Numbered from the stretch's first letter, positions 17,887 to 29,394 are shown. The stretch is 52,345 bases of DNA from Mycobacterium nebraskense (GCF_002102255.1 NZ_LQPH01000015.1:1-52345); one strand, 5' to 3'. Translations and numbers: made by a program. The notes: generated by a model from the sequence alone, not told the origin.

Positions 17887-19377
17887 TTACCCCCCTTCCC
17901 TCGGCTCGGTGGGGCGCGCCGGGTCTTGGTTCGCGTCGTGGTCCCAGGTGCCGGGCGTCATCGGCATCCTTGGGCCGCCGCCGAACTCGCCGTCCGTTAG
18001 CTTGGTCAGTCCGGCCGCCCGGAAGGTGTTTTCTCTCCGCGCGGTGCCGGCGAAGCCCAGCGTTCCGGCCCCGGCACCGGATGCCGCCACGGCCAGCGGC
18101 TCCTCGTCGCCGTAATCCGGTGGGACGCCGATGTCGGAGTCCATATCGAGGTATTCGTCGCTGTAGTCGCGCATCGCGGCCCGCCGGCGCCGCCGCGCGC
18201 GCGCCTCGGCCCGGCCGGCCGCCGCCGCGCCGGCCGCCGGGATGGTCGCCGCCGGCGCCTTGACGCCACCGCGACCGCCCACCGTCGGGCCGACACCGGT
18301 CTCCGGGTCACCGCCGTAGGCGACCAGGTACGCGAGAGTGCTTGGCGCCGGCACCGGCGCCGGCGCGGGCGCCGCACCGGAACCCGCGGCAACCGAAGTG
18401 GCCGGGGCCCCAGCGGGAGTCGCCACCGTCGGTGCCAGCGCGACCGCCGGCAGCAGCGACGCCGGCTTGGTCGACGCGACCAGCGGTGTCGCCGCGGCTC
18501 CGGCCGCGACCGGCGCGATCTCGGCGGGCGCGGTGAGCAAGGAACTCAGGCCGATGCCGAGCAGCAGGGGGATGAGGAAGGGTGCGGTCAAGATCGCGCC
18601 CCAGGTCGGCCACCCGACGGCGTTGAAGAACACCTGATAGGCCACGAAGAACAGCAGTGGGCCGTTGGCGGCCAGTAACGCCGGCAGGTTCGACGAGAAG
18701 TCCTGCAGCATCTTCGAAATGTTCTGGAAGAAGTCGTGCAGGAACTGGGACAGCTGCTGGAAGAAATCCGAGATCGGGTTGGACGAGCTTTGCACGGCGT
18801 TGGCCGTGGTGTTGTTCGCCTCCCCGCCCGGACGCACGATGGACGGCGCCGGGGTACTGCGCGGCGCGGAGGCGAGCGCCGCGCCCGAGGTGGCCTGATA
18901 GGCGCTCATCACGGTGGCGGCCTGGACCCACATCCGCGCATAGTCGGCCTCGTTGACCGCGATCGGAATCGTGTTGATGCCAAAGAAGTTGGTCGCCACC
19001 AACACCCCGTGGACGGTGTGATTGGCGGCCAGTTCGCCCAGCGTCGGCATGGCCGTCAGGGCGGCGGTGTACGCCGCCGCCGCGATCTCGTGCTGCGCGG
19101 CCACGCCCGCGCTGTCGGCACTGGCCTGCTGCAGCCACGCCAGATACGGCGCGTGCGCGGCCGCGTACTGCTCGGCGGTTGGCCCCTCCCAGGCCCCCGC
19201 CTGTGCCGCTCCCAGCACCCCCGTGAGTTCGCCCGCCGCCGTTGCGTATTCGGCGCTCAGCGAGGTCCACGCGCCGGCGGCCGCCAGCAGCGGCCCCGGT
19301 CCGGGACCGGCGCTCAGCAACGTCGAATGCACCTCGGGCGGCGAAGCCATCCAGAGGGGCGCAACGGGGGACGTCAT
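17887..19377 (-). CDS. ppe4: PPE4, PPE-PPW subfamily ESX-3 substrate
   Basis: 496 aa. The N-terminal PPE domain (1-180) contains [20 protein letters not shown], the WEGPTAEQY element and hydrophobic tip [17 protein letters not shown] recognised by EspG3. The middle is hydrophobic and Ala/Pro-rich. The C-terminus has LGFAGT and, about 44 residues on, PMTPGTW, the GFxGT and PxxPxxW marks of the PPW subfamily, preceded by a basic [10 protein letters not shown] stretch. PE5-PPE4 is an ESX-3-secreted dimer implicated in siderophore-iron uptake. It starts 2 bp after the PE5 stop. Confidence 0.95.
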   Translation of the reverse strand: MTSPVAPLWMASPPEVHSTLLSAGPGPGPLLAAAGAWTSLSAEYATAAGELTGVLGAAQAGAWEGPTAEQYAAAHAPYLAWLQQASADSAGVAAQHEIAAAAYTAALTAMPTLGELAANHTVHGVLVATNFFGINTIPIAVNEADYARMWVQAATVMSAYQATSGAALASAPRSTPAPSIVRPGGEANNTTANAVQSSSNPISDFFQQLSQFLHDFFQNISKMLQDFSSNLPALLAANGPLLFFVAYQVFFNAVGWPTWGAILTAPFLIPLLLGIGLSSLLTAPAEIAPVAAGAAATPLVASTKPASLLPAVALAPTVATPAGAPATSVAAGSGAAPAPAPVPAPSTLAYLVAYGGDPETGVGPTVGGRGGVKAPAATIPAAGAAAAGRAEARARRRRRAAMRDYSDEYLDMDSDIGVPPDYGDEEPLAVAASGAGAGTLGFAGTARRENTFRAAGLTKLTDGEFGGGPRMPMTPGTWDHDANQDPARPTEPREGG

Positions 19378-19379
19378 TG

Positions 19380-19688
19380 TCAGCCGCCCGCTATCCCATA
19401 CGTCGCGGCGGCCGAGGTGTCCCCGGCGAGATAGCTGGCGCCGGATTCGCCAACACCCACGCCGGCGCGGCCGAGTTCTTCCACACCTTGGGCGGCGACG
19501 ACGGCGTGCTCCTGGCCCTGTGCGCTGAACCCGACGGCCGTCTGCAGCGACACCGGGTCCACCGCCGGCGGCACCACCGCGGTGATGGCCGGAGCGGCCG
19601 CCGCATGCGCGGCCGCCAGCCGCGCCGTCAGCGCCTCCACCGCGGCGCTGGTCGCGGCCAGGCCCTCAGGAACCACTCGCAACGTCAT
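19380..19688 (-). CDS. pe5: PE5, partner of PPE4
   Basis: 102 aa from ATG 19688 ([20 protein letters not shown]); the ORF start at 19733 only adds unrelated residues. Classic short PE domain: Pro-Glu at residues 7-8, two helices, and the general type VII signal YLAGD (Y-x3-D/E) near the C-terminus, with no long C-terminal extension. PE5-PPE4 forms a helical bundle that EspG3 binds. It lies between eccC3 (10 bp) and PPE4 (2 bp). Confidence 0.95.
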   Translation of the reverse strand: MTLRVVPEGLAATSAAVEALTARLAAAHAAAAPAITAVVPPAVDPVSLQTAVGFSAQGQEHAVVAAQGVEELGRAGVGVGESGASYLAGDTSAAATYGIAGG

Positions 19689-19698
19689 GACTCTCCCC

Positions 19699-22600
19699 TT
19701 ACTGTTGCGTTTCACCAAACATCGCGGCCTCACCCACCAGCGGGTTGACCAACTGCACGTAGGTCGGACTGTCGCTGTCGCCCAACAAGATCGCCCGCCC
19801 GGCCGGCAGCCGGCCGAATCGCTGGCCCCGGATCTTGCCGCTGTCCTGCGGGTTGCCCGCCAGCATCAGCGTGGTCGCCTGCAAATCGTTGAACCGGCGC
19901 AGCAGCGGGTTCGTCATCAGGGCGTGCCCGGATCCGGTGGCACGCGCCGTGACGATCACCCGCAGCCCCAAATCGGCCGCCTGCGAGAGGATTCCGATCA
20001 GCGGGGTCCACGGCCGCTGCCCGATGTACGGGCCGCTCATCGCCGGCGAGTCCGGTATCTGGTCGACGTCGTCGATGATCAGATAGTGGGTGTGGCCCGT
20101 GTTCGTCCAGCGGGCCAGCTCGCCGGGCGACAACCCGGCCGGGGGCCGCCGCGACTCGATGATGTTGGCCAGGCCCAACATCGCCGGGATGATGCGGTCG
20201 ATGTTGGCGGTGTACTCGTTGTCGGCGAACAACGGCTCGTCGACCAGGTGCAGCCGCCGGTCCAGCACGGTGAAGGCCACCTGGTCGGCCGTGGAGTGCT
20301 CGCGGATGGTGCGAATGATGTGGCGCAACAACGTGGTCTTGCCGGACTTGCTGTCGCCGAACACCATCAGCAGCGGCTCGTCGGCGAAGTTGACGACGAC
20401 GGGCGCGAGATCCTCCTCGCGCTGGCCGATGACCACCCGCTCCTGCCCGCGATAGAGCGCACCGACCGCCTCAGGGGCGAGGTTGGTCGGCAGCAGCCGC
20501 ACCGGCGGTGCGGCCATGCCCGGGTAGCGGGCGTTGAGCGCGGCAACCTGATCCAGCTCCGGCGAGGCGAACAGGAAGTGCTCGGCGGCCATCGTCAACC
20601 CACGGCCCGGCTGGTCGTGCGGCACGGCTTCCGCGGGGCGCCGCAGCGCGCCGACGAGCCGCACATTGCTGTCCCGCGGATCGTGCAGCTTGAGCTCGAG
20701 GCGCAGTCCGAGGCCGTCGCGCATCGCCAGCGGCACCTCGAGCCAGCTCGGGGTGGTGACGACGACGTGGATGCCGTAGGCGAGCCCGACGTTGGCCAAC
20801 TCGGTCACCTTGGCCAGCAACGGATTACGGGTGTTGAACTGGTCGGTGTTGTCCCGGCCGAACGCGTACAGGTTGTCGATGACCAGGAACACCTCGCCGT
20901 ACTCGTCGTCGGGGGCGGCGCCGTGCCTGTCGCGGAACATCTCGCGCCGCTGCCGGGACAGCAGCAGCTGCTCCAGCTCGCCGAAGGTGCGCCGGATGCG
21001 CTCGGGTTCCAGCGCCGACGCGACGCTGCCGACGTGCGCCAGGTCTTCCAGCGCCCGCAGCTTGCCGCCGCCGTAGTCCAGGCAGTAGAACGTGACGTCG
21101 CGTGGCGAGTGCAGGCTGGCCGCCGACAGGATGAACGTCTGCAGCGCGGTCGATTTCCCGGACTTGGGGCCGCCGTGGATCACCATGTTCCCGGCCGACG
21201 AGGTGGCGTCGAACACCAACGGGTCGCGGCGCATCTCGAAGGGTTTGTCGATCTCGCCGAGCGGCCACTGCCACCGGCGCTGCGGCACCCCGGAGCGCGC
21301 CAGCACGGCGGTCAGCGGGATCGGCTCGTCCAGCGGCGGCAGCCACAGCTGCGGCGCCCGCGGCCCGTATCGCGCCAACTGGTCGCCGATGGTGGCGATC
21401 AGCTTGCGCGGCGGCCCGGTGAATTCGTCGTCCTCGGCGGCCGAGATCACGGTGTCCTGATCCGGTTCGACCCGTCCGGCCGTGAACAGCTTGGGCTCCG
21501 GGGCGGCCTGCACCACAAAGGCTTTGGCCTTCTGCGGCGGATCGTAGATGCCGTCGACGTAGGTGCTGCGGAACTTGATCGGGGTCGCGCCCGGGGCGGG
21601 CACCAGAAAGCCGACGCCCTTGTGTTCCTTGCCCGATTCGATGTGGTACGCGTCCTCCACGCCGATGATCTGGCGGGAGACGCTGGGACTGGCCACCTTC
21701 AACCCGATGCGGTACGAGGTGTTCTTGTCGATGTCCTTGATCTTGCCCACGTCCAGCGTCTGCGACGCGAACAGGATGTGGATGCGGAACGAGCGGCCCT
21801 TGCGCGCCACGTAATCGAACAGCTCCGCGTATTCCGGGTGATCGGCCAGCATCAGGGTGAACTCGTCGGCGACCACGAACAGCGTCGGGATCGGCGGCAG
21901 ATCAGCGGTGCCGGCCGCCCCGGATCGGCAAGCGTCCTCGTATTCGACCACCGAGTTGAACGCGCTGCCCTGCACGCGACGCCCGGCCTCACGCAGCAGC
22001 GTTTCGCGACGGGCCACCTCCCCGCGCAGCGTGTCGGCGAACCGGTCGGCCAGCGACTTCTTCTCGGCCATGTTGGAGATCACCGCGACGACCTGTGGGA
22101 AATGGCGGAAACTGTCGGCGCCCGCCTCACCCTTGAAGTCCGCGTAGATCACGATCAGCCGGTCCGCCGGATGAGTTGTCAACAGGGACAACAGGATCGA
22201 CATCAGGGTCTGGGACTTCCCGGATCCCGTCATACCGATCATCAGGCCGTGCGGACCCATCCCGCCCTCGGCTTCGTCCTTCAGGTCGAAGACCAACGGC
22301 TCACCGGTCGCGGTGACGCCGATGGGCACGCGCAACTCGTCCTCGCGGGGGCGCGGCGCCCACAGCGTGGGCACGTCCAGCCGCGATGCGTCCGGGATGC
22401 CCAGCAGCGTGGTGAAGCTGGCACCGCGAGTGGCCGCCGAGCGCAGCCCGGTGTGGGTCGGGTTGGAGTCCCAGCGCGACAGCTGGCGTGCCAGGTGGGC
22501 GGCCTCGTCGGCGCCGAACTGGTCGGCGTCGTCGATGTAGGGCTGCCAGCCGCCGGTCTGCCAGCGCTCGATGGTGCCGGCTACGCTGCCCCCGCCGTCC

Positions 22601-23694
22601 CCCCCGCTGACGCGCAGGATCGGCTTCTCCGGATCCGAATACTGTTCGCGGTGCGGCGGTGTGGCGGACCGGTGCACGACGGTCACGCCCGCCCGGCCCC
22701 GCGCCAACGTGGAGGTGTTCAGGTCGAAGTCGGGGTCGTCGACGACGATCAGCAAGTGCCGCAGCGTGTCGGCGGGCTCGCCGGTGAACGCCGGGCGGTC
22801 GATGAACGCGGGGCCGAGCAGCAAGACCAGCTCGTCGGGGTTGGTCGCCAGGAAGCGGGCCGGTCCAACGCCGTCGAGCTCGCCCGGAACGTCGACGTGC
22901 GGAAGCCATTTCAGCCAGGACCAGTCCGGGCCCTCCAGGTCGCTGGTGACCAGTGCAACCCCCAGCACCGCCGGGTCGTGCCACGTCACCGCCTGGGCGA
23001 TCCAGGCGCGCATGGCCGCCCGCGCCGCCTCGGCCTCACCCAGGACAGTGATCCGCGAGACCTTCGTCAGGTCGATGCCGGTCGGCACCTCACGCACGAT
23101 CCGGTGGGTGTCGAGCAGGCTGCGTAATGCGCTGTGCGACACCGGCTCCAGGTCGATCTCGTCCGCGGTGTCGTTCACCCGCAGTGCGGTGGTCAGCGGC
23201 ACCTGATGGCGGCCGGCCCGCAGCACCAGGAAGTCCGGGTCGTGCGGGTCGCGCTCCCATTGACGGCGCGACCCCGCCACACCGGCGAGGGCGGTGGGCT
23301 CGGGGTGCGACCACTCGGCCGCTGCCCGCTGCTGGGCGGCCTGGGTGCGGATGTTGTCGCGGACCACCGAGAGGTAGCGCAGGTAGTCGGCGCGTTCGGC
23401 ATCGACCTCCTCGGTGCGCGTCTTGTTGTCGTTGCCGCGATACATCGCGGTGGCCGCCAGTAGCAGCACAAACGGGAAGAACAGCGTCTGCGGGGAGATC
23501 AGCCGCATCCCGGTGGCGAACAGGGCGACGACCATGCCGACGATCAGGATCACCAGCACATAGGGCATCGCCCGGCGCAGGAACGACGGCGGGATCACCC
23601 GCGGCAGTTCGGGCGGCGCCTCGATGTTGATGGTGCCTTTGCGGGTGACCGGGGGGGCCAGCCGGCGGCGGGCTTCGAAAATGAGTCGGCTCAT
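19699..23694 (-). CDS. eccC3: ESX-3 FtsK/SpoIIIE ATPase EccC3
   Basis: 1331 aa (Rv0284 is 1330). I chose ATG 23694 ([20 protein letters not shown]), which overlaps the eccB3 stop as ATGA; the ORF extends to 23820 without similarity. Two TM helices lie at about residues 45-85. Three P-loop modules follow: Walker [11 protein letters not shown] (about 488), [11 protein letters not shown] (about 843) and [11 protein letters not shown] (about 1115), with a Walker [12 protein letters not shown] in the second. EccC is the motor that recognises the YxxxD/E signal of EsxH/EsxG and PE-PPE and drives export. A plus-strand ORF covering 19582-23127 is the antisense shadow of this gene. Confidence 0.96.
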   Translation of the reverse strand: MSRLIFEARRRLAPPVTRKGTINIEAPPELPRVIPPSFLRRAMPYVLVILIVGMVVALFATGMRLISPQTLFFPFVLLLAATAMYRGNDNKTRTEEVDAERADYLRYLSVVRDNIRTQAAQQRAAAEWSHPEPTALAGVAGSRRQWERDPHDPDFLVLRAGRHQVPLTTALRVNDTADEIDLEPVSHSALRSLLDTHRIVREVPTGIDLTKVSRITVLGEAEAARAAMRAWIAQAVTWHDPAVLGVALVTSDLEGPDWSWLKWLPHVDVPGELDGVGPARFLATNPDELVLLLGPAFIDRPAFTGEPADTLRHLLIVVDDPDFDLNTSTLARGRAGVTVVHRSATPPHREQYSDPEKPILRVSGGDGGGSVAGTIERWQTGGWQPYIDDADQFGADEAAHLARQLSRWDSNPTHTGLRSAATRGASFTTLLGIPDASRLDVPTLWAPRPREDELRVPIGVTATGEPLVFDLKDEAEGGMGPHGLMIGMTGSGKSQTLMSILLSLLTTHPADRLIVIYADFKGEAGADSFRHFPQVVAVISNMAEKKSLADRFADTLRGEVARRETLLREAGRRVQGSAFNSVVEYEDACRSGAAGTADLPPIPTLFVVADEFTLMLADHPEYAELFDYVARKGRSFRIHILFASQTLDVGKIKDIDKNTSYRIGLKVASPSVSRQIIGVEDAYHIESGKEHKGVGFLVPAPGATPIKFRSTYVDGIYDPPQKAKAFVVQAAPEPKLFTAGRVEPDQDTVISAAEDDEFTGPPRKLIATIGDQLARYGPRAPQLWLPPLDEPIPLTAVLARSGVPQRRWQWPLGEIDKPFEMRRDPLVFDATSSAGNMVIHGGPKSGKSTALQTFILSAASLHSPRDVTFYCLDYGGGKLRALEDLAHVGSVASALEPERIRRTFGELEQLLLSRQRREMFRDRHGAAPDDEYGEVFLVIDNLYAFGRDNTDQFNTRNPLLAKVTELANVGLAYGIHVVVTTPSWLEVPLAMRDGLGLRLELKLHDPRDSNVRLVGALRRPAEAVPHDQPGRGLTMAAEHFLFASPELDQVAALNARYPGMAAPPVRLLPTNLAPEAVGALYRGQERVVIGQREEDLAPVVVNFADEPLLMVFGDSKSGKTTLLRHIIRTIREHSTADQVAFTVLDRRLHLVDEPLFADNEYTANIDRIIPAMLGLANIIESRRPPAGLSPGELARWTNTGHTHYLIIDDVDQIPDSPAMSGPYIGQRPWTPLIGILSQAADLGLRVIVTARATGSGHALMTNPLLRRFNDLQATTLMLAGNPQDSGKIRGQRFGRLPAGRAILLGDSDSPTYVQLVNPLVGEAAMFGETQQ

Positions 23695-25289
23695 CGGGGC
23701 GCTCCCTCTGCTGATGCCACGCGGCCGGGCTTGGTGTCGGGCGCCAGTCCGTCGTGCGCCAGCAGCGCGTCGGCGCGTGACAGCGTCGGGCCGCTCGCGA
23801 ACAGTGACAGGACCGACCACGGGACGGGCATTGCGGGCTCGCTCAGGCCAAGGGCCTCAACCGTTTTCCCGCGCCCGGCGGCAGAGTTCTCCGCCTCGTT
23901 GTCGATGCCATAGCGAACCCCGGTGTCCGACACCCAGAACAACGACCCGGTGCCGGGCGCACCCGCGCCGCCGGTGACGGTCTGAGCGAAGTAGCCGGTG
24001 CCCGGCGCCAGGGCGACCCGGGTGGCCGTTGCAGGGGAGGTGCCGCCGACCAGGTCGACGGTGCGGATCGATTCGGGCACCGGCAGCGCCGAGCCCGACA
24101 GCAGGCTCAGCGAGCTGGTGGCGGCGCCGGCCGGTTTGCTCCAGTACGCGCACGTGACGGGGTCCTTGGCCGCGTCGACGAGGGTGACCTGCTGGTCGGG
24201 ATAGCGCGAGGTGTCCAGCATCCGCGAAACCGGCAGCTTGGCCACCGCGTCGGCGCCCAGCCGCGGCGGCTGGTCCAGGCCATAGGAGTTGGTGTTGCGC
24301 AGGATCGCCGCGAGCACCGGGGAGATGGGCTGCAAGCCGTCCGGCAACACCGCGTAGTAGCGGGCGCCCGACGAGTTCTGGTCCAGGGCATAGGAAACCA
24401 CGACCGCCCCGATCGGCGCCGGCACGCTGAAACCGGCCGGAGCGCCTGCGTTCGGGATGCCCGGCGCCGTCAGCGGCGGCGCTTCGGGGACGGCGTTGAA
24501 CAATCCCAGCGCGATGGGCCGCGGCGCCGGCACGTCAGAGTTGTTCAGCCCCAAGCCAAGTGCGTTCGTGACCGCGTGGTCGGCCAGGTTGATCTGGCTG
24601 CGCCTGCCGTCCCAGAGCAGCCAGGTGCTGTTGCCGCTATCGACCAGAACCGCCTGTCTGGCATCGAGTTTGGCCGCCCGCGCTCCGCTGCTGTCCGGGC
24701 GGCCCGCGATCACCGTGACGCCGGTGCTGTGCACGGCGTGCGACGTCCCGCCGATGCCATCGCACACGGTCCAGTTCGCGTCACGCGTGGTGTTTTGCAC
24801 CATGCGTTCCGGCGCGCCCGGAATGCCGATCAGGTTGCCGCGCGGAAACCGGTCCAGCTCACTGCTTTTCACCGTCGCGGGGTTGACGGGCTTACCGACG
24901 ATCAGCCGGGCCGACGTCAGGTTGAGCACCGGGTGCAGCTGGTCGCCCACCCGTACGTACAGGGCAGCGGTCGACCGGTCGGCGAGCACGGCGTTGGTCC
25001 CGACCGTCCCGTTGGGCCGGATCAGCGAGAACACGAAGCAGCCCGCCAAGCCGGTGGCCAGCAGCACCATCCCCATCAGCACCGCGCGCGACTGGCTACG
25101 CAGCGGGTCGACGAGCATCCTGGTGTCGTGCAAGGCGATACCGGAAGCGATCCGGCGCATCACGAATCGCCAGCCGCTCACCTGGTGGCGGGTGACGAAA
25201 CCGCGCCGATACTCCACCTTGTCGGGATTGTCGTTGACCGGGGTTCGCGAGGCGAACGAACGCCGTTCGTCCGATTCGGGATGCGTCAT
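23691..25289 (-). CDS. eccB3: ESX-3 membrane component EccB3
   Basis: 532 aa. A basic cytosolic N-terminus ([20 protein letters not shown]) is followed by one TM helix at about residues 70-92 ([20 protein letters not shown]) and a large periplasmic domain with R1-R4 repeats and a likely disulfide (Cys in WTVCDGIGG and in VTCAYWSKP). EccB belongs to the core complex and extends into the periplasm next to MycP. Overlaps eccA3 and eccC3 by 4 bp each, so translation is coupled. Confidence 0.95.
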   Translation of the reverse strand: MTHPESDERRSFASRTPVNDNPDKVEYRRGFVTRHQVSGWRFVMRRIASGIALHDTRMLVDPLRSQSRAVLMGMVLLATGLAGCFVFSLIRPNGTVGTNAVLADRSTAALYVRVGDQLHPVLNLTSARLIVGKPVNPATVKSSELDRFPRGNLIGIPGAPERMVQNTTRDANWTVCDGIGGTSHAVHSTGVTVIAGRPDSSGARAAKLDARQAVLVDSGNSTWLLWDGRRSQINLADHAVTNALGLGLNNSDVPAPRPIALGLFNAVPEAPPLTAPGIPNAGAPAGFSVPAPIGAVVVSYALDQNSSGARYYAVLPDGLQPISPVLAAILRNTNSYGLDQPPRLGADAVAKLPVSRMLDTSRYPDQQVTLVDAAKDPVTCAYWSKPAGAATSSLSLLSGSALPVPESIRTVDLVGGTSPATATRVALAPGTGYFAQTVTGGAGAPGTGSLFWVSDTGVRYGIDNEAENSAAGRGKTVEALGLSEPAMPVPWSVLSLFASGPTLSRADALLAHDGLAPDTKPGRVASAEGAPR

Positions 25290-27145
25290 GCCGGCACCGA
25301 CAGCCCGAGGCCACGCAACAACGGCTCCACCGAGTTCTCGACGTCTTGGTCGGTTATCGTCATCAGCTCCTCGTCACTGAATTCCCCGGTCCCGGCGTGT
25401 TCCGAATGGTCGAGCCGGAATTCTCGTTCTTCCTCGGAGCGTTCGACGATGTTGCGGACGAATCGGCCGTTACCGGCGATGTCCAGGTTGCGCCGCGAAA
25501 TCCCGTTGGAGTCCGGCGTCGACTCGGTGGCCAACGTCGTGAACAACGCCTCCATGTGGTCGAGCGCGGCCTGCTCGAAGACGCTGTCGCGCTGCTCGGC
25601 CATCTTCGTCGCGATCTCGACGAGCTCCGACGGTGCGTAGGAAGGAAAGTCGATGTTGCGGGTGAACCGAGAACGCAAGCCCTCGTTGGTGTCCAAGAAC
25701 TTGTCGAGGTCGGCCCGGTACCCGGCGATGATGACCACCAGCCGGTCGCGGTCGTTCTCCATCCGCGCCAGCAGGGTGTCGATGGCCACCAGCCCGAAGT
25801 CGTTCTTGGCGCCGGTGGCGACCAGGGCGTAGGCCTCGTCGAGGAACAGCACCCCGTCGAGCGCGCTGTCGATGATCGCGTTGGTCTTGGCTTCGGTCTC
25901 GCCGATGTGCTGGCCGATCAGGTCGGCACGGTGCACCTCTCGGATGTTCTCCCGCTTCAAAAGGCCGAGGCCGCAATAGATCTTGGCGACCACGCGGGCG
26001 ATGGTGGTCTTACCGGTGCCGGGCGGTCCGGCGAAGACGAGGTGGTGGGCACGCTGCGCGACGGCCAGCCCGCGCTGCTTGCGCACGAGTTCCATGGCCA
26101 CTGAGCTCTTGAGCCGCGACACCTGGTTCTTGACCTCGTCCAGCCCGATGAATTCGGCGAGCTGGAGTTCGGCCTCGTGCAGCAGCACGGCCTTGCGCTC
26201 GTGGGCCGCGGGGTCGACGAAGTCCTCCACGCTGGGCTCGGTGTCCGGGTTCCAGGGGTCGGTGCGCGCTTCGATTCGGGCCGCGGTGGTGGTCACGATC
26301 CCGAAACTGGGATCGGACAGAGCCTGCTCGACCTGTTCGTTTTCCGGATGAGCCGCGTACAGGTCCTGCAGCACTTCGCTCGCCGATTCCTCGTCGACGT
26401 GCGCCCGCAGCACCAGCGCCTTGGCCAGCGCCCCGTCGACCGCCGCCACCGCGACGTGGCCGTCGGGCTCCTCGAGGTACGACAGGGCCGGGGCGAACAT
26501 GCCCAGCCGCGCCAGCGCGGTGCCCAGGGCGATCTTGGCCGCGTGCGAGAAGGCCTCGTCGAGGTCGGCGTCGTTGACGACGGGCGTCAGCAACTTGACG
26601 ACGTCCGACCACCGCTCGGCGCGGTAGTTGATGACGACGGCGACCCAGCGGGCCTCGCGCCAATTCGGGCGGTGCGCGATCAGGCCGGTGACGACCTGGG
26701 CTGCGTCGGCAAACCGTCCGGCCGTCCCGAGTGCCGCCGCGTAGGCGAGGTGGAAGTCGTCGGGGGTGGTGGCGCGGAACTGCAGATACAGGCCGGTGTC
26801 GTAGCGGAAGCCCAGTGCCCCGGGCGCCAGATCCACCCTGCGCTGCAACGCGCCGGCCGTTGTCGCGGTCTGCGACACCGCCTCCAGCACCCGCAGGGAC
26901 ACATCGCCGGCGGCCGCGAGTCCCGTCCAGGCGTCGCACTGGTCGTGGGCGATGCGGGTCAGCGCGGTGAATCCGGAGCGCGCGGCGGCCAGGTCTGCCG
27001 GGCGCTGGCGCTGGTATACCGAGATGCCGAGCGCGCGGCAGCACGTGGCGAACCGGCTGACGACGTCGCCGTCAACCCTGGCGTCCGCTCGAGAATTGAC
27101 GGGCTGCGCTGCGAGCACGCCGGTGTCACCGAGTTCCACGGCCAC
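25286..27145 (-). CDS. eccA3: ESX-3 AAA+ ATPase EccA3
   Basis: 619 aa from GTG 27145, preceded by GGAGAG. The N-terminal half (about 1-285) is TPR-like helical repeats; the C-terminal half is a CbxX/CfqX-type AAA+ module with Walker A FAGPPGTGKTTIA (about 370), Walker B GVLFLDEAYAL (about 432) and an arginine finger region in LRSRFTRNIDFPSY. EccA is cytosolic and thought to dissociate EspG from PE-PPE substrates before export. First gene of the ESX-3 operon; two IdeR-like boxes and a Zur-like palindrome lie upstream. Confidence 0.95.
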   Translation of the reverse strand: MAVELGDTGVLAAQPVNSRADARVDGDVVSRFATCCRALGISVYQRQRPADLAAARSGFTALTRIAHDQCDAWTGLAAAGDVSLRVLEAVSQTATTAGALQRRVDLAPGALGFRYDTGLYLQFRATTPDDFHLAYAAALGTAGRFADAAQVVTGLIAHRPNWREARWVAVVINYRAERWSDVVKLLTPVVNDADLDEAFSHAAKIALGTALARLGMFAPALSYLEEPDGHVAVAAVDGALAKALVLRAHVDEESASEVLQDLYAAHPENEQVEQALSDPSFGIVTTTAARIEARTDPWNPDTEPSVEDFVDPAAHERKAVLLHEAELQLAEFIGLDEVKNQVSRLKSSVAMELVRKQRGLAVAQRAHHLVFAGPPGTGKTTIARVVAKIYCGLGLLKRENIREVHRADLIGQHIGETEAKTNAIIDSALDGVLFLDEAYALVATGAKNDFGLVAIDTLLARMENDRDRLVVIIAGYRADLDKFLDTNEGLRSRFTRNIDFPSYAPSELVEIATKMAEQRDSVFEQAALDHMEALFTTLATESTPDSNGISRRNLDIAGNGRFVRNIVERSEEEREFRLDHSEHAGTGEFSDEELMTITDQDVENSVEPLLRGLGLSVPA

Positions 27146-27154
27146 GTCTCTCCA

Positions 27155-27173
27155 TTTGTGTAGCCTCCCCTAA
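27155..27173 (-). promoter_or_regulatory. IdeR-like iron box, proximal to eccA3
   Basis: On the minus strand the site reads TTAGGGGAGGCTACACAAA, 14 of 19 positions of the consensus TTAGGTTAGGCTAACCTAA. It ends 9 nt before the eccA3 start, so IdeR-Fe binding would block transcription or early elongation. ESX-3 repression by IdeR is established in M. tuberculosis. Confidence 0.6.
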
Positions 27174-27189
27174 CTTGACCCGCCTGAAG

Positions 27190-27208
27190 TTAGCATTGCA
27201 TAAGCTAA
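27190..27208. promoter_or_regulatory. IdeR-like iron box, distal to eccA3
   Basis: TTAGCATTGCATAAGCTAA, with outer arms TTAGC/GCTAA forming a perfect inverted repeat and 13 of 19 consensus matches. It lies 17 bp upstream of the proximal box, on the same helical face within about three turns, so two IdeR dimers pairs could bind together. The minus strand also reads a possible -10, TATGCA, inside it. Confidence 0.6.
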
Positions 27209-27367
27209 GTGTCGAGGCGCTCGGGGCGGGTCGATTGCCTGCCCAGTTTCCGTTCTATGGGCACTGACCTGGCTGTTACCCGCGCCAGTCAACCCTTCAG
27301 TCCGACTCGCAACGCGTCACGGCAGATATTCCTCGCCGCCAGAGTCACCAACAGAAGACATGTTAAC

Positions 27368-27388
27368 TGAATATGATTATCGTTTTCA
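27368..27388. promoter_or_regulatory. Zur-like palindrome upstream of eccA3
   Basis: A 21-bp imperfect palindrome with outer TGAA/TTCA arms and inner GAT-T-ATC centre; 8 of 10 base pairs match. Written from the minus strand it contains TGAAAACGATAATCATATTCA split around its centre, like mycobacterial Zur boxes (TGAAAATGATTTTCA type). It lies about 220 bp upstream of eccA3. Zinc repression of ESX-3 through Zur (FurB) is established in M. tuberculosis. Confidence 0.7.
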
Positions 27389-27594
27389 ACACTGTCACCA
27401 CCGAGATCCGATAACGCCGTGGTCTACGCCGCCAGATGGACTCGCGTTGGGCAGACAGCCACCTGCATCGCCAGCTCGCTGAGTTGACCTGCCATCACAC
27501 ATATGGACCCACCTAAGACACCACCCCCGCCCTCAGCTGGCCCGGGGCGTGCTGGGCGGGCCGAATTGCTCTTCGGCGACAATGGCGGGCCGCC

Positions 27595-27678
27595 GATATC
27601 GGCACTCGGGCATTGCACTGTGCCGGCATAGGTCGATACGTCTCCCGCATAACCCAGCCGGCCGGCTAACAAGTTATT
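27595..27678 (-). pseudogene. Degraded esxH remnant
   Basis: Read in the frame starting at 27678, this stretch encodes AGRLGYAGDVSTYAGTVQ followed by CPSADI, which aligns without gaps to EsxH residues around [17 protein letters not shown] and GLGSDI with about 11 identities in 28. No start codon, no WxG turn and no rest of the protein in frame; downstream sequence (27424-27590) is open but not recognisable. It lies just downstream of the esxG remnant, matching the esxG-esxH order of ESX-3. Confidence 0.65.
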
Positions 27679-27697
27679 GACTCGGCGTCCCCCTGCT

Positions 27698-27823
27698 ATG
27701 AAACGCTTCCGCCGAGAGTGCGACCGCTCAAGCCTGACCGATGGGGGGTGGCGCGTCGACTTCGCCTTCGACAAACGCCGAACACGTTGCAACCAACTGC
27801 GGAATATGCGTAGCCAGGAAACC
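27698..27823 (-). pseudogene. Degraded esxG remnant with in-frame stop
   Basis: One frame aligns without gaps to EsxG residues 2-43: FLATHIPQLVATCSAF against [16 protein letters not shown], then IGQA, an in-frame TGA (27728-27730) where EsxG has Glu, and ALSAEAFH against AMSAQAFH, about 20 identities in 42. A second stop (TAA) follows soon after, and the C-terminal half of EsxG is gone, only 19 bp separating this from the esxH remnant. No ATG/GTG start remains. It follows the PPE stop (27904) by about 80 bp, close to the 63-bp PPE4-esxG spacing. Confidence 0.75.
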
Positions 27824-27903
27824 CGTGGTGACTCTTCTAAAGCCATTGCTAGTCATGGTGATAAGCGTTTGCCGCATTGGCCATGCTCTGCATTGCCTCC
27901 CGC

Positions 27904-29394
27904 CTAGCCAGCCCGGTCTGGAGCCCAGGTTCCCGGCACCATCGGCACCGTCGGGCCCCCGCCACACGTCCCATCGCCCAGCGTGGTCAAGCCCGCCGCA
28001 TCAACTACGGTCTCCTTGCGCACCGTCCCGGCGAACCCCAACGGCCCCGCGCCCTGATCGGAGCCCACCATCGAGGCGACGGGCTCCTCACTGGGCGGCG
28101 CGTCCCAGTCTGGCTCGACCGCGACACCCATATCCGCGAACTCGTCGCCGTGCCCGCGCAGCGCCGCCCGCCGACGCCGCCGTGCCCGCGCCTGATCCCG
28201 CGCAGCGGCCGTGGTCGCCGCGGCGGCGGTATCAGGCTCCGCCGCCTTCTTCTTGGCGCTGGCGCTGGTGCCCATACCCGACCCAAGCCCGATGCCGGGC
28301 CCACCAACCACGTAGGGGAAGCCGAAGCCCGCGACACCGGCGACCCCGGGTGCCGGCGGCGGCGGCGGTGCGGCCGGGGCGCTGCCGGTCGCATGCGCGG
28401 GCGCCCCAGTGGAAGCGGGGGCCGAGCCAGGGCTGACGACCGTCGATGCAGTCGGGGCGAGCCCGACGGCCGGCAAATTGGGCTCAGCCGCGGCAGGAAT
28501 CGTCTCCGCTCCCGTGGGCACCGCGGCTAGGCCGGCCAGCCCGGACAGCCCCGCGAAGCCGGATACCGCTGCCAGGTTGGCGATGGCGAGGCCGAGCCCC
28601 ACCGACAGCAACTGCGGGGATTGAGCCAGGTAGGTGACAAGGAACTGCACGTGGAACATAAAATCGGCCTCCATCAGAGGAAGGAGGGTCGCCGCCTGCG
28701 ACGGATTTGATAGCAGGTCGGTCCATTGCTGAACAAGTTCGGACGCCCAATCCGTCCAGAAGCGCGGGTCGTTCGGGCAATACACGTTCTCGGTGCTTCC
28801 GGTCCACGGATCTATTCTGGTGCCGCCGCAGCCGCTGTCGCCGGTGTTGCTGCCGGATTTCTGGATCTGCGGCGCCGGTGCGGTTTGCGGCGTCGCCACC
28901 ACCGCGGTGCCGGAGACCGCTTGATAGGTGGCCATTGTGGTCGCGGCCTGAATCCACATCCGCACATAGTCGGCCTCGTTGAGCGCGATCGGAATCGTAT
29001 TGATCCCAAAGAAATTCGTCGCCACCAACACCGCGTTAGTGGTGTGATTGGCTGCCAGCTCGGCCAGTGTTGGCATGACCGCTAGTGCACTGGTGTAGGC
29101 GGCGGCCACGGTCTCATGCTGGGCGGCCGCGCCCGCGCTGTTGGTGCTGGCCTGCATCAACCAGGCCACGTAGGGCACGTTCGCGGCGACATAGGACTCC
29201 GCGCTCGGCCCTTCCCACACCCCCGCCTGCACCGCCGCCAGCGAAGCGGTGAGTTCGTCCGCCACCGAGGCATATTCGGCGCTGAGCGACGACCACGCCC
29301 CTGCCGCCGCCAGCAACGACCCCGGACCGGGGCCGGCGCTCAGCAACGCCGAATGCACTTCCGGCGGAAAGGCCATCCACACCGGCGCCGTCAC
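27904..29394 (-). CDS. PPE protein, PPW subfamily, paralogue of PPE4
   Basis: 496 aa, the same length as PPE4 in this window. Starts at GTG 29394, sharing a GTGA overlap with the PE stop. N-terminal domain: [34 protein letters not shown] and hydrophobic tip [17 protein letters not shown], almost identical to PPE4, so EspG3 should bind it. The middle differs and holds a small Cys-containing insert ([20 protein letters not shown], then CPNDPRFW). The C-terminus has the basic [18 protein letters not shown] and VPMVPGTW (PPW marks). A Zur-like palindrome precedes its PE partner, so it is probably a zinc-starvation-induced ESX-3 substrate. PPE3 (Rv0280), Zur-regulated in M. tuberculosis, lies at the equivalent place. 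Confidence 0.92.
   Translation of the reverse strand: MTAPVWMAFPPEVHSALLSAGPGPGSLLAAAGAWSSLSAEYASVADELTASLAAVQAGVWEGPSAESYVAANVPYVAWLMQASTNSAGAAAQHETVAAAYTSALAVMPTLAELAANHTTNAVLVATNFFGINTIPIALNEADYVRMWIQAATTMATYQAVSGTAVVATPQTAPAPQIQKSGSNTGDSGCGGTRIDPWTGSTENVYCPNDPRFWTDWASELVQQWTDLLSNPSQAATLLPLMEADFMFHVQFLVTYLAQSPQLLSVGLGLAIANLAAVSGFAGLSGLAGLAAVPTGAETIPAAAEPNLPAVGLAPTASTVVSPGSAPASTGAPAHATGSAPAAPPPPPAPGVAGVAGFGFPYVVGGPGIGLGSGMGTSASAKKKAAEPDTAAAATTAAARDQARARRRRRAALRGHGDEFADMGVAVEPDWDAPPSEEPVASMVGSDQGAGPLGFAGTVRKETVVDAAGLTTLGDGTCGGGPTVPMVPGTWAPDRAG

Noticed and set aside
19582..23127. 1181-residue plus-strand ORF opposite eccC3
   Set aside because: Antisense shadow of eccC3; composition (Arg/Gln/His/Gly-rich) is typical of high-GC shadows and the minus frame has full FtsK/SpoIIIE motifs.
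27424..27846. 140-residue minus ORF as a gene
   Set aside because: Its only recognisable part is the esxH remnant; no RBS or intact domain.
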